From Okeania sp. SIO2B3 (GTDB lineage: Bacteria > Cyanobacteriota > Cyanobacteriia > Cyanobacteriales > Microcoleaceae): DNA of 60,698 nucleotides. Shown here one piece after another: positions 18,433 to 28,476 of this stretch (the stretch's first letter is position 1; every line of letters starts with the position of its first letter). The position numbers and the translations under genes were made by a program. The DNA is taken from contig NZ_JAAHGH010000001.1 in assembly GCF_010672525.1 (NCBI RefSeq), positions 1-60,698 on the forward strand, read 5' to 3'. The notes under the pieces were generated by a model. The model was not told where the DNA came from, did no database searches, and worked only from the letters and a program-made list of their open reading frames with translations.

Positions 18433-19134
18433 TTAAGAGATCAAGCCTATTTCACCTTCAATATTAAATTTTTTTTGAGGATGTTCTTTTAAGAACAATT
18501 CCACCCCTTGTCGTACTTGTTGTCCCCAATAATCTAAACCAACATCATGAAGAATAATTGTTCCTTCTGGTTTAATATAACTAGAAAGTAGTGTTAGGTC
18601 TTGTTTGACCGCTTCCGTTCGATGGTCTGCATCCAGAAATGCTAGGTCGAATGGTCCATATTCTTCACATAGCTCTCGACCAATAATTTCTCTGTCCTCA
18701 AGATTAATCCCATAATTTACTACTTTCTCTAAATCTTCTTTGTTAGGAAAACCGCAAGAAAAAAAACCTCGTTTTAAGGTAAATCTTGTCAAAATATCAA
18801 AGTGTTTAAGGACTTTTTCAACAAAATATAAATGAGTTTGTTTATTTTTAATTTCAAATTGTTTAACACAAAGAAGATTTAGAAGTTCTACAGGAAGGTC
18901 GGCATCCACACAAACAATTTTTGACTCTGGCAGACACAATCCTAATATAGCAGTGGAAACTCCGACAAATGTGCCAATTTCTAATATCTTTTGAGGATTT
19001 TTTTGACGGCTGATATTAATCAATTTTTCTGCATCATCAAGTTTGACTGAAGCATTTTCAATAAATTCTCTTTCAAGTCCTTGTTGACTAAGAAAAGATA
19101 ATGCTTTTTCTCTTGCTTCTTTGACAGTTATCAT
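18433..19134 (-). CDS. Class I SAM-dependent methyltransferase (Methyltransf_24 / O-methyltransferase-like)
   Basis: The Rossmann SAM-binding motif is ILEIGTFVGVSTAILGL (residues about 51-67), followed by acidic strand end IVCVDADLP. FDLAFLDADHRTEAVKQDL and EGTIILHDVG are the post-motifs seen in CmcI/caffeoyl-CoA-type families. At 233 residues the size is normal. The acceptor is unknown, and no biosynthetic cluster surrounds it. It has its own terminator. Confidence 0.85.
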   Translation of the reverse strand: MITVKEAREKALSFLSQQGLEREFIENASVKLDDAEKLINISRQKNPQKILEIGTFVGVSTAILGLCLPESKIVCVDADLPVELLNLLCVKQFEIKNKQTHLYFVEKVLKHFDILTRFTLKRGFFSCGFPNKEDLEKVVNYGINLEDREIIGRELCEEYGPFDLAFLDADHRTEAVKQDLTLLSSYIKPEGTIILHDVGLDYWGQQVRQGVELFLKEHPQKKFNIEGEIGLIS

Positions 19135-19267
19135 GGTTACAGTGGCTTTTTTTTTATATGTAGGATCTTTATATTTTTAGCATATTCTATAGGAGGATAA
19201 TCTTTAAACTTCAAAAAATTAAATCCTGAAAAGAACAATTAGGATGCGTAAGGAACTTAATTTACTC

Positions 19268-19753
19268 TCAAATCTCATTTACCTTGGCATCTCTTTTTTT
19301 CCAAAAATCATCACGCATAGTTTGCTCTGATTTTAAGCGAGCAAGTTTTGCTTTTTCCAGGTCTTCATTAAATTTACAAACTATTGCTTGTTCATACTGA
19401 TAATTCACTATTTCTCCAGGTGTCAAAACAGGTTGTATAAGAGAAACCATTTTAGCTCCAATGGCAGTGTGAATTTTTTCTTGAGTTTGCCCAGAATAAC
19501 GTCTTCCAGTAATAATATACCAAGCAAACATTTCACAATTATTAGTATGAATATTGTATTTGCCAAACTTGTGTAAATATTCACAAGCTCGCTGTTCTTG
19601 TTCAACTGTTAATTCTGCCCCTTTTCCCCGATATTCAATTCCTTGAGGACCCCATCCAATTGAATTTTTAAATGTTCCATCAGACGAAATAAAATAATGT
19701 CTAGCAATTCCAGCAGTGGGTTCAATTGCAATACTATAAATTGAGGTACTCAT
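19268..19753 (-). CDS. LRAT/NlpC-P60-like (NC domain) thiol acyltransferase or hydrolase homologue
   Basis: A 161-residue protein with the LRAT-type motif NNCEMFAWYIITGRRYSGQ (candidate nucleophile C73) and an N-terminal histidine segment GIARHYFISS (H19). Two hallmark positions of the papain-like lipid acyltransferase fold therefore appear in the expected order. The C-terminal 30 residues are a charged helix. Relatives transfer or hydrolyse acyl groups on lipids, and bacterial functions are largely unknown. It lies 133 nt from the methyltransferase gene on the same strand, but the spacing does not prove an operon. Confidence 0.6.
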   Translation of the reverse strand: MSTSIYSIAIEPTAGIARHYFISSDGTFKNSIGWGPQGIEYRGKGAELTVEQEQRACEYLHKFGKYNIHTNNCEMFAWYIITGRRYSGQTQEKIHTAIGAKMVSLIQPVLTPGEIVNYQYEQAIVCKFNEDLEKAKLARLKSEQTMRDDFWKKRDAKVNEI

Positions 19754-20085
19754 ATATTTTATACTCCTTTTATTTATCTGTATTTTTTAAAGTCTATGCT
19801 ATTGCAAATTGCTTAATAGACTGCTTGCAGAAGTCAGGTAATAGGGAATAATAAATAGGGAAGAGGGAGATTAAATTGTTGATTTCAGTTCTTAAATTAA
19901 TTTAATTAAAACTTTTGCAAGAGGTCTAATATACATCTGGTAAAAATCAAAAATAAAATCAATTATTATCCATAAATTATCAATTATTCCCCTCCTGGGA
20001 GGGGGAAGGGCTAGGGGTGGGTTCCCTGTTTCCTGTTCCCTGTTCCCTCTTTTGGAGGAGATGTATAATGTATTTAACAAGTGCT
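19754..20085. repeat. Spacer with TIR-type AGACATCTCC-family element and GC-rich palindrome
   Basis: About 19926-20070: CTAATATACATCTGG at one end and GGAGGAGATGTATAATG at the other, enclosing AATCAAAAATAAAATC, TCCATAAATTATCAATTA and a CCCCTCCTGGGAGGGG palindrome with GGGTGGGTTCC. The inner part matches 14744-14861 and a piece of 9131-9170. Confidence 0.55.
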
Positions 20086-21351
20086 TTAAAAAATAGAAAT
20101 TATCATCTTAGCTAAACGTTCCATTCCTTCTTTAATATCCTCATCAGAAGCAGTTAAACTAATCCGAATACACTCCTGTTTATGAGACCATTCTTCGTGC
20201 AAACCAGGGAAAAAAGAACTGCCAGGCACAACAATAACCCCCACCTGCTTCAACTTTTGATACAGTTCCCAGTCAGTTATCGGTAAATCTTGAAACCATA
20301 ACCAAGCAAAAATTGCCCCCTCAAAACTATGGAGAAACCAAGGCAAATTTTTTGGTAGAGCTTTTGATAAAGTTGATTCTAAAATTGAAAACTTATTTTG
20401 GTAAAAAGGCCGAATTACTTCAGTAGAAATTGCTGCCAAGGCCCCAGAATTAATTGCATAAGTAGCGATCGCTTGTCCATAACGAGGAGAATGAATACAC
20501 ATATTAGTCTGGAAAGCCTGCAAAACCTGAATTATTCTTTCATCCCCAATCGCAATGCCGATTCTTTCTCCAGGAAGTCCAGCTTTCGATAAACTCATAC
20601 AATGACAGATATTGTCCCCAAATATTGGCTCCATCTCCACAAAATTTAATCCTGGATATGGGGGAGCATAAGCCGCATCCACAAATACTGGCACATCATA
20701 AACAGCGGCATGATCTGCAATTTTCTTAACCTCATCAGCACTAATCACATTACCAGTAGGATTACAGGGGCGTGAGAAAATGACACAGCCAGTATTTTCA
20801 TCAATGACCAGTTGACTAAAGTCTGGACAATATTTGAAGCGATGAGACTCAGCATCTATTTCCAGAGTCGGTTTATAAGCAACCACCGCTTCTGGCACTA
20901 AACTCACTCCGCCATAACCTGTATAATCTGGACTGAGAGGCAGAACAATTTTTTTCAGAGTTTGACTGCTAGTATATCCACCAAAAGCATTAGCAGCATA
21001 GAAATATATAGACTGAGAACCAGGAGTAATTAAAATATTGCGATCGCTTAAATTCAGGCCATAGCGACGATTAAAATCATTAATAACTGCATCAATCAAC
21101 GGTTGATAACCCTGAGATGAACCGTAACGCCCCACAACTTCCCCATATTCTGGACTGGCCAATAATTTTGTGGTACAATCCCGCCACAACTTTTCTAATT
21201 CTGGCAAAACCAAGGGATTTCCTGAACTGAAGTTGAGAAACTTCTGTCCCTGGCCTACTTGTAGGGTAGCAATAATATCTGCCATAATTGCCCGCACACC
21301 TGTGAGGCGGGACATAGTTGTACCAAATTCACTTAAGGCAGGATTGACCAT
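20086..21351 (-). CDS. avtA: Valine--pyruvate aminotransferase (class I/II PLP aminotransferase)
   Basis: PLP-dependent transaminase interconverting valine/2-oxoisovalerate and pyruvate/alanine. The N-terminus LSEFGTTMSRLTGVRAIMADI and the FLNFSSGNPLVLPELEKLW segment match AvtA rather than general aspartate aminotransferases. GRYGSSQGYQPLIDAVI, ITPGSQSIYFYAANAF, FSRPCNPTGNVIS and the PLP lysine region CMSLSKAGLPGERIGIA are all present. The 421 residues are full length. It is divergent from the Tab2 gene, with 113 nt between the starts. Confidence 0.9.
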   Translation of the reverse strand: MVNPALSEFGTTMSRLTGVRAIMADIIATLQVGQGQKFLNFSSGNPLVLPELEKLWRDCTTKLLASPEYGEVVGRYGSSQGYQPLIDAVINDFNRRYGLNLSDRNILITPGSQSIYFYAANAFGGYTSSQTLKKIVLPLSPDYTGYGGVSLVPEAVVAYKPTLEIDAESHRFKYCPDFSQLVIDENTGCVIFSRPCNPTGNVISADEVKKIADHAAVYDVPVFVDAAYAPPYPGLNFVEMEPIFGDNICHCMSLSKAGLPGERIGIAIGDERIIQVLQAFQTNMCIHSPRYGQAIATYAINSGALAAISTEVIRPFYQNKFSILESTLSKALPKNLPWFLHSFEGAIFAWLWFQDLPITDWELYQKLKQVGVIVVPGSSFFPGLHEEWSHKQECIRISLTASDEDIKEGMERLAKMIISIF

Positions 21352-21464
21352 AGCATCTAATCAAATATAAATATATTGACAATTTTTTAATTGTAGCCAA
21401 GAGTAATTCTAGCAGGCAACTGTCCTTCTTCCTTCTTCCTTCTTCCTTCTTCCTTCAAAAATAA

Positions 21465-22298
21465 ATGAACAATAGTATTTGGCAAGCAGATTATTATCGC
21501 CGTCCACTCAAGGATAAACAAGGCCAACAATTATGGGAATTATTAATTTGTACTCCCACTCGTAGCCTAGAATTTACGGCTATTTGTCCCCAGTCAGAAG
21601 TTAATGCCCATTGGCTAGTGGAGCAACTTAGAAAAGTGGGTCAAGGCCAGGATGTACCAGATACAATTCAAGTATTTCGACCTCAATCTTTGGGTTTAAT
21701 TGAAACCGCAGCTCAAATGTTGGGGGTAAAAGTGGAAGCGACTAGACGTACTACTGCTTTAAAACAATGGTTACTGGAGAGGGTGCAAGAATATCAGAAA
21801 ATGGAAACATATACTGAGGAATCTTACGATCCCTTAAAATTAGATTCTCCTCCACCCGTGCCATTAGCTGAAAATCTTTGGGGCGATCGCTGGAGATTTG
21901 CTACATTACCTGCAGGTAATATTAAGGATATTATTGAGCGCCCAATTCCTATTTTGGCAGTACCTGAATTTCTTTTACCCTTGAATTTAGGATTATCTTC
22001 AACACTTCCTATACCAGGGGTTGTTATAGATGGAGGTCGTCAGTCTATGAGATTAGCTCAATGGTTAGAAGCAGCGCAACCATACTTTTTAAAGTATGTT
22101 TCTGGCGATCCTGACGGGTTAATTTTAGAAGCGGGATTAGTAGATCGGTGGGTAGTTGCTACTTTTTCAGACCAGGAAGTGTCACTAGCAGCTCAAGTTT
22201 ATCAACAGAGAAAACAATATAGTCAGGGGTTACATTTTCTGTTAGTACAACCAGATGATTCTGGGATGACTTATAGTGGATTTTGGCTTTTACAATAA
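21465..22298 (+). CDS. Tab2/Atab2-family RNA-binding protein
   Basis: A protein family restricted to cyanobacteria and plastids; Tab2 of Chlamydomonas and Atab2 of Arabidopsis bind psaB/psbA-type mRNAs and activate translation of photosystem proteins. IWQADYYRRPLKDKQGQQLWELLIC, WLVEQLRKV, LPLAENLWGDRWRFATLPAG and the C-terminal LVDRWVVATFSDQEV and SGFWLLQ blocks match the family. The length of 277 is normal. The start is preceded by a TTCCTTCTTCCTT tract and no clear Shine-Dalgarno. Confidence 0.88.
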   Translation: MNNSIWQADYYRRPLKDKQGQQLWELLICTPTRSLEFTAICPQSEVNAHWLVEQLRKVGQGQDVPDTIQVFRPQSLGLIETAAQMLGVKVEATRRTTALKQWLLERVQEYQKMETYTEESYDPLKLDSPPPVPLAENLWGDRWRFATLPAGNIKDIIERPIPILAVPEFLLPLNLGLSSTLPIPGVVIDGGRQSMRLAQWLEAAQPYFLKYVSGDPDGLILEAGLVDRWVVATFSDQEVSLAAQVYQQRKQYSQGLHFLLVQPDDSGMTYSGFWLLQ

Positions 22299-23397
22299 AA
22301 AAAATGGCGTTGCTGAAGCACGTGTATGATATTCATCTTAATTACTGAGGACTCAGGAGTCAGGAGTAAACCCACCCGCGGGTCCCGACCGTGGAGGGGA
22401 AGTCAGGAGGGAAGAAATAAGAAGAAAGAGTAGTAGAAGAGAAAGTTTTTTGTTCGCGCTCTTATCCGGACATGATATCATGTCCGGTAGCATCGGAGCG
22501 TGTATAAAATTAAGGTGACACTCTTGAGAAAACCTCCTGCCTCCTGCCTCCTGCCTCCTGCCTTCCTTCCACCAAAGTCTAATTATTCAACCGGACATGA
22601 TATGACATCACATTTCTTTTCACCAACGCCAAAAAAATTAATTTATAGCAGAAGGAAGAAGGAAGAACGAAGAAGGAAAAATCTTGCGTTGTCTGAGTTT
22701 TAAGCTTTTGATATGTTCTAAAAGTAATGGCGACTGCTATAACTCATGGTCAAGCTAGGAAACATGATTAAAGGTTTTCCAATTGTTTATCTGTATAGGT
22801 TGTCACCTAAGGGAAGTCTATTGAAGCTAATTTGAGGAAAAAGTAAGTAACATCATGTCAGTTTAATTGAGACCTGAAAAAACCGACCCTCTCACTTCAA
22901 CCGCAAATACAGCATTTTTAAAGATGCTGAGGTACAGTTCAACATTACAGTGGTTTTCATTTGGGTAGACCACTGTAGGGACATTCCATGGAATGTCCCT
23001 ACAAGGTTTTGCTTGTGAATATGTGTGGTTCATCAATTTGAAAAGCGCTGTAATCTATCTTTCCTACTCCCTGCTCCATTCTCCCTACTCCATTCTCCCT
23101 ACTCCCTGCTCCACTGCTGCCCAAAATAGATTGTACCTCCGGAAAGTTGGACAGTGCTATATCTGTATTCTCCCTGCTCCTTTGCGAGACCGATAGGTCA
23201 TAGGAAACAGTAAAATGTCTAGCAATACTAAACATTTCAGGATTTAGCTCTACTGACTACTAAATTAAATTAAGGTTGTTCAACCGGACTTGATATGATG
23301 AGGAATTAGAAGGAAATCATCACGAATTGACTCTAGACTCTGAAGCAACATTCAAAAGTCATAACTTCAGAGAAATTTTAAAAAGTTCATACAATTC
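22299..23397. repeat. 1.1-kb gene-free block of dispersed elements
   Basis: Holds, in order: a repeat starting GGCGTTGCTGAAGCACGTG (22303, shared with 27938); an ACCCACCCGCGGG/GTGGAGGGG palindromic motif (22372-22405); back-to-back ATATCATGTCCGG termini (22462-22490) and a matching CCGGACATGATAT end at 22591-22603; the polypurine/GCGTTGTCTGAG repeat (22644-22716); the palindrome GGGACATTCCATGGAATGTCCC (22978-23000); and CTCCATTCTCCCTA tracts. There is no convincing ORF. Confidence 0.6.
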
Positions 23398-23652
23398 CTA
23401 TTTGACAACACTAATTCGTCCAGCCATTAATTCTTCATAAACTTGTTTAATCTGGTTTTGTTCTGTGATACTTAAAAGATTAGGCAAAAACAATGCTGCT
23501 CTTAAAAACTGGCGATCGCTAGCCGAAATTTTACGAGCGGCAAAAATATTACTGACAACTAATTCTAGGGAAGTTGTTTTAGCTTTAGCTTGGGATTTGT
23601 TCATTTTTCCTAATAAATCAGATAATTGTCCGACAAAAGAGAAATATTCCAA
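23398..23652 (-). CDS. Small cyanobacterial protein, function unknown
   Basis: An 84-residue soluble protein. The C-terminal half (ISASDRQFLRAALFLPNLLSITEQNQIKQVYEELMAGRISVVK) resembles a short helical module common in cyanobacterial genomes, with the pattern D-R-x-x-L-x-x-A-L, E-x-x-x-I and a terminal G-x-[IL]-x-V-V. No role is known. Its 5' side faces a gene-free stretch with no mapped promoter. Confidence 0.6.
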   Translation of the reverse strand: MEYFSFVGQLSDLLGKMNKSQAKAKTTSLELVVSNIFAARKISASDRQFLRAALFLPNLLSITEQNQIKQVYEELMAGRISVVK

Positions 23653-24161
23653 AAATATTGGCTACCCGCAGAAAATAGAAAAAATATCTGGGTAGGAGAA
23701 TTGCTTAGCAGAATCAAGAAAGGGCAAGACAGAAAATTGATTAATTCTTATTTTCCTACAATATTACAAAAGTATAGTTTGTTTTATGAAAATTTGGTAA
23801 AGATTAAGCATTAACATTGAATATTTTGAAAAATTAATTTTTTTTTATACATTTGGCGATGAAAAAGACTTAGATATATAGTATCATTAATACATAAGTA
23901 TTAATGATAAACACTTACTTGACTCTGTGCCCTGTTCTCTATAGTCCCCTATTGCTAGTTATTTATCTTTATCTGTAATGGGTCTAATACCCCACCCCAC
24001 TGTGACCTGCGGTACCAATGCTGTTGGTGGGGTAATACCCCCCACAGGCCGTATTCTTAGTCACTTCCTTCAATAAGTATTTAAACCTATACAATCTCAA
24101 ATAATTTCACCAGAAATCAGGTAGAATACCTAAAAAATCAAACATATTAGCTAACCTCAGG
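23653..24161. other. Gene-free spacer with a strong hairpin
   Basis: TACCCCACCCCACTG and GTTGGTGGGGTAATACCCCCC form an inverted repeat at about 23990-24045. A related GGTGGGGTATTAAAC piece occurs at 49737. The mtnP promoter should lie at the right end but is not recognisable. Confidence 0.4.
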
Positions 24162-25034
24162 ATGACCAAAGTAAAAATAGGAATTATTGGTGGTAGTGGT
24201 CTGTACAAAATGGAGGCACTCACAGATTTGGAGGAGATACGGGTAGATACCCCCTTTGGGTCTCCCTCTGATAGTATTATTGTTGGTACTTTAGAAGGAA
24301 CACGAGTAGCATTTCTCCCCAGACACGATCGCAACCACGCTTTATTACCATCTGAATTACCATTTCGCGCCAATATCTATGGTATGAAAAGTCTAGGTGT
24401 GGAATATTTAATCTCTGCTTCTGCAGTTGGTTCTCTCAAAGAAGAAGTCAAACCACTAGACTTAGTAGTAGTAGACCAGTTCATTGACCGGACAAAAGGT
24501 CGGATATCTACTTTTTTCGGTGAAGGTATAACAGCACACATTACTTTTGAAAATCCTACTTGTCCTCAACTAGCAAAAATGCTGGCGGATGCTGCGGAAA
24601 GTTTAAATTTGCCCGATGTAAATGTGCATCGCACTGGCACTTATTTATGTATGGAAGGGCCAGCTTTTTCCACTAAAGCGGAGTCGAATTTATATCGCAG
24701 TTGGGGCGCAACAGTTATCGGGATGACAAACTTACCAGAAGCGAAGTTGGCAAGGGAAGCGGAAATAGCTTATGCAACTTTAGCTTTATCTACAGATTAC
24801 GATTGTTGGCATGAAGAACATGATAGCGTGACTGTCGATATGGTGATTAATAATTTAAAGAAGAATGTTGTGAATGCCCAAAAAGTTATTCAGGAAACGG
24901 TGCGGAGATTGAGTCAAGAACAGTTTGTTTCTGATTCTCATTCAGCTTTGAAAAATGCCATCTTAACTCCTTTGGATAGGGTACCTACTCAGACGAAGGA
25001 GAAGTTGAAATTATTATTGCAGAAGTATATATAG
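24162..25034 (+). CDS. mtnP: S-methyl-5'-thioadenosine phosphorylase
   Basis: Phosphorolysis of methylthioadenosine to adenine and methylthioribose-1-phosphate, feeding methionine salvage. The N-terminal [15 protein letters not shown], the phosphate-binding [90 protein letters not shown] and the STDYDCWHE segment follow the MtnP (PNP-II) pattern, and the methionine in GMTNLPE fits MTA rather than purine nucleoside use. At 290 residues it is full length. No other methionine-salvage gene lies in the window. Confidence 0.93.
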   Translation: MTKVKIGIIGGSGLYKMEALTDLEEIRVDTPFGSPSDSIIVGTLEGTRVAFLPRHDRNHALLPSELPFRANIYGMKSLGVEYLISASAVGSLKEEVKPLDLVVVDQFIDRTKGRISTFFGEGITAHITFENPTCPQLAKMLADAAESLNLPDVNVHRTGTYLCMEGPAFSTKAESNLYRSWGATVIGMTNLPEAKLAREAEIAYATLALSTDYDCWHEEHDSVTVDMVINNLKKNVVNAQKVIQETVRRLSQEQFVSDSHSALKNAILTPLDRVPTQTKEKLKLLLQKYI

Positions 25035-25716
25035 AAATCTCTCAAAAATATGATTTGAGGGCACATTTAGACACCTGATAGTACCAAGCAATGTCTAATC
25101 ATGTCACTTTTTTCCAATTATTTAACTTCAGTAGTTATAGCAGAAGGAAGAAAGAAGAACCGAAGAATCGAAAGAGCAAAAAATCTGGCGTTGTCTGAGT
25201 TTTAAAATTTTGATATGTCCGTGCTCTTTCCTTCGACTATAAATAAACGACGGAGGAGTCAGGTAGGGGAGCCGTCGGATTGGCAATGTACAGTCCTCAT
25301 GAGTCAGGAGGAAATAAAGAAGAAGTAAAGAGGAGGAGAAGGAGAAAGTTTTTTGATTGCTGGCGCAAAACTTTGTTAACGCGTAAGAGGAACGTAGTTC
25401 TATCACGCTCTTATCCGGACATGATATGACCCCTTACGACTAACGTTGTTGCGGGGTCGCATCCGCTTTTTCCCCTATTCTCGTTCCTGAATTTCCACAA
25501 CTTGTGAGGACTGAAGACCGCAGTCAGAAGTATATACCCCCTGCAAAGAGACGATCAGGGGTTCTATAAATATCACTATATCTACAGGAATATCAATTTT
25601 CCGCCAAAACAATAGTGCAAATTATACCTATTTAATCACCGAAAAACTCCTTTCTACCTACTCTGTTGACTCACTCTTCCTGACACGTTCCTCCTGAGGA
25701 CTGTGAAATCATACAT
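25035..25716. repeat. Gene-free spacer with dispersed repeats
   Basis: 25136-25218 is a plus-orientation copy of the polypurine/GCGTTGTCTGAG repeat (match to 22644-22716). 25239-25430 holds AAATAAACGACGGAGGAGTCAGG, a GAAGTAAAGAGGAGGAG tract and a CTTATCCGGACATGATATGA terminus of the CATGTCCGG family. Confidence 0.55.
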
Positions 25717-27105
25717 TTATTCAGCAACGCCTGATTTTCCTTCCAAAAAATTAGGACTCATCAGATGAACCCTATTGTGATTAATATCAGTTACTTTCCT
25801 GCTATAACCATGAAGATTTTGATTCTTTGTTTTATGACTTGCTTTTTGCAATTGCTCTTGAGTTTTTTCGTCTAATTTAGTGTTTTGATCTATGAATATG
25901 CCAGTTAAGTCAGCATCACTTATATCAGTACACCACAATTGTGCAGCACAAAGATTTGCATTACTGAGATTAGTATTATTTAAACCGGCATGAGACAAGT
26001 TAGCACCATTTAGGTTAGCATTACTTAAATCTGCATCACTGAGAATAACTCCACTGAGGTTAGCGTTAGTTAGGTTAGCACCATTTAGGTTAGCATTACT
26101 TAAATCTGCATCTGTGAGATTAGCAGACGAAAGATTAACATCACTAAGGTTAGCTGAGGATAAATCTACTCCACTGAGGTTAGCACCAGACAAATCAACC
26201 TGACCCAGTTCAGCATGATTCAAGTTTGCGTAGGATAGATTAGCAACTGCCAAATCTGCACCTGTTAAATTAGCATTGCTAAGGTTAACATCTGTGAGAT
26301 TGGCATTATTTAAACAAGCACCACCCAAGTCAACACCACTGAGGTTAGCATCTGTTAGTTTTGCATTCTTGAGATAAATACCACTGAGGTTAGCATCTGT
26401 CAGCACTGCATCTTGAAAATTGACAGGATTCAAATCAAGTCGCTTTTGCACTGAAGTAATAGCTGTTTCAATTTTACCAAAAAACTCTGGTTGAGGCAGA
26501 CTCTCAACACGATTATTCAAAATTTGCAGATTTCTACTAATATGACCAAAGTTACTTTCTAAGGGTGCGATGGCAGCAGCTCTATCTTGTAGCTCCTCAA
26601 TCGCTGAAACTGCCCAAGGTAAGCGTTGACTAATGATTTCTTTCTGCTGGCGTTCTAATGGATCTAAACGTTGAATGAATTGTTGTAGTTCAGTTGGTAT
26701 TGACTCTATAGCTTCTTGTAATTTATGCCTTTGTTGCTGAGTTTGCTGCTCTAAGGTTTCCCTTTCAGCGACTAATTTTTGATTCAGCTGTTCTGTTATT
26801 ACTTCTAATTTCTTTTGTTGTTCCTCAGTTTGAAGATTCAGTTTTTCTTGCAACTGAGATGTTTGACTATCAACTCTATCCACATCTTCTAAGAAGGTTT
26901 TCTGAATATCTGTAAGCGCCACTCTTTGTTCTTGTTGTTGCAATTTATCTAGCCGCTTTCTATTAGCTACACTTGCAGATAAGGCCAAAGTCAAAGGTGC
27001 TGCTGCGTATATTGCCTGCCCATAAGTAGCTGAAGCAATGGTTCCTAAAACTGAACCTGCTAGGCAGACATATTCACTTATATCTAACCAGTGTTGCTTG
27101 CTCAT
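25717..27105 (-). CDS. Membrane-associated pentapeptide-repeat protein with coiled coil
   Basis: 462 residues in three parts. About 10-45 are hydrophobic (VCLAGSVLGTIASATYG, IYAAAPLTLALSASVA) and could span or dip into the membrane. About 50-215 are a long Gln/Glu-rich coiled coil (QQQEQRVALTDIQKTF, KLEVITEQLNQKLVAERE). About 230-400 are A(D/N)LSX pentapeptide repeats forming a right-handed quadrilateral helix, around 33 units. A short Lys/Asn-rich tail ends the protein. The architecture suggests a membrane-bound scaffold; pentapeptide proteins have no single function. Confidence 0.85.
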   Translation of the reverse strand: MSKQHWLDISEYVCLAGSVLGTIASATYGQAIYAAAPLTLALSASVANRKRLDKLQQQEQRVALTDIQKTFLEDVDRVDSQTSQLQEKLNLQTEEQQKKLEVITEQLNQKLVAERETLEQQTQQQRHKLQEAIESIPTELQQFIQRLDPLERQQKEIISQRLPWAVSAIEELQDRAAAIAPLESNFGHISRNLQILNNRVESLPQPEFFGKIETAITSVQKRLDLNPVNFQDAVLTDANLSGIYLKNAKLTDANLSGVDLGGACLNNANLTDVNLSNANLTGADLAVANLSYANLNHAELGQVDLSGANLSGVDLSSANLSDVNLSSANLTDADLSNANLNGANLTNANLSGVILSDADLSNANLNGANLSHAGLNNTNLSNANLCAAQLWCTDISDADLTGIFIDQNTKLDEKTQEQLQKASHKTKNQNLHGYSRKVTDINHNRVHLMSPNFLEGKSGVAE

Positions 27106-28476
27106 AATATTTTTTCCCTATTCTCATTTTTATACTACTTTTTTTCTAATTTAGCTAAAGTCTAAAAGACTACTTTCATCCTTCAAACCCTCGTCCCCTG
27201 AGAACTATGCTTTAATTTTCTATTTTTTGGAAGAGGTGCTTATATTGGTAATTCAATAGCAGAAATCTTGATAAAATACAATAGTTAGGCTTTACTGAAA
27301 AAGTCTTTTGGTGAAAGTGGAAGTTAAGATTCAGGTGTTAAGAAGTTAGCGATCAGAATTTATAAGCCAGTATACATGAGAATTACAGAGTATTTAGAAG
27401 GAAAAGTTGTCGGAATTTTTTTCGCCTTTGTCTGTTCAATATCTTCACATTTTTAGCTTTTCGCCTCTACAACCTTGCACTTTTTGTTGTGAAAAAAGCC
27501 TAAAGTATTTACAGATAAAGGTTTTAGACTTAATCAACCAGGTCTGGTTAAAGTTTTCGTGTCACAAGTATTGCAAAAAGTAGTATTTATTGTTATACTG
27601 TACCTTAAGTATTTAAAGTAAACTTTTTTTAATTATCAACCAAATATTTTATAATATCAAATCCGTTTAATTGGACATAAAAAAGTTCTTCAATCGTCAT
27701 AACTACGCTCATCTTTGTGATTCTCTCTCCTCCTGATATCATGTCCGGTAGCATCGGTATTGTATAGCGAAGGTAAGGAAGAAGGAAGAAGGAAGAGGGA
27801 AGAAGGAAGAGGGAAGAAGGCTTAAAAGCTGGAAAAAACAAACGTAAATTTTTTGTAGATATTCACCCTTGGTTTTACACAAACAATACCAACGGACATG
27901 ATATGACTCCTGATCTCTGCTGTATATTTTTTGGCGTTGGTGAAGCGCGTGTATGATATTAATCTTAATTACTCAGAACTCAGAACTCAGGAGGAAAGAA
28001 AGAAGAAGAAAGAGAAAGTTTTTTGGTCGCTTCAGCGGAACAGAGTTCTATGGGGCGTTGCTGAATTGAAGTATGAATGCGCGATTGTTTGGTTCTCGCC
28101 TTCGCCCCCGCGCATCCCCCATTCAACAAAAAGCGCAGCATCCTCTGGCTTCCCATCCTTCAAATGCGCAGCATCCTCTGGCTTTCCCCCTTCCCAAGGG
28201 GGACGGGAGGGGGATTAATAAGGGGGAACTTTTAGAGTTTTATTCCCCCCAAAATTGGGGGGAAAGGGGGGCTTGCATCATACCCAGAATCAGCAACGCC
28301 TTCTATGGCACTCTGCTCTAGATACGATATCATACCTCAAATCACCAACGCCTATTTTTTAATTTCTCCCCTACTCCTCTACTCCCCTACTCCCCTACTC
28401 CCCCGCTCCCCCACTCCCTTCCGTATCCGTGTATCCGTGGCATAATCGGTGTGAACCACTCCCCTACTACCAAAAA
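27106..28476. repeat. Gene-free block; repeats from 27736 onward
   Basis: 27106-27735 shows no gene. 27736-27906 is a TIR element listed separately. 27938-28000 repeats the GGCGTTG(G)TGAAGCGCGTG unit of 22303. 28120-28200 has a duplicated GCGCAGCATCCTCTGGCTT unit, and 28196-28275 has the CCCCAAAATTGGGG palindrome type also found at 40037-40400. CTCCCCTACTCCC tracts follow. Short ORFs here are repeat translations. Confidence 0.5.
27736..27906 (+). repeat. MITE-like element, about 170 bp (copy A1)
   Basis: Terminal inverted repeats GATATCATGTCCGGTAGCATCGGTATTGT and, at the far end, the complement ACAATACCAACGGACATGATAT. The interior has a polypurine tract, GGCTTAAAAGCTGG and AGATATTCACCCTTGG. 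The reverse complement matches 38639-38790 over nearly the full length, so these are two copies of one mobile unit in opposite orientation. Confidence 0.78.

Noticed and set aside
22500-23235. Several 60-80-residue ORFs on both strands
   Set aside because: All are translations of CTCCTGCC/CTCCATTC tracts and palindromes.
25128-25406. 92-residue minus-strand ORF
   Set aside because: Consists of the polypurine tract and repeat termini read in antisense.
27931-28321. Overlapping plus-strand ORFs with AASSGFP repeats
   Set aside because: Translation of a duplicated GCGCAGCATCCTCTGGCTT unit and palindromes; no ribosome site or homology.
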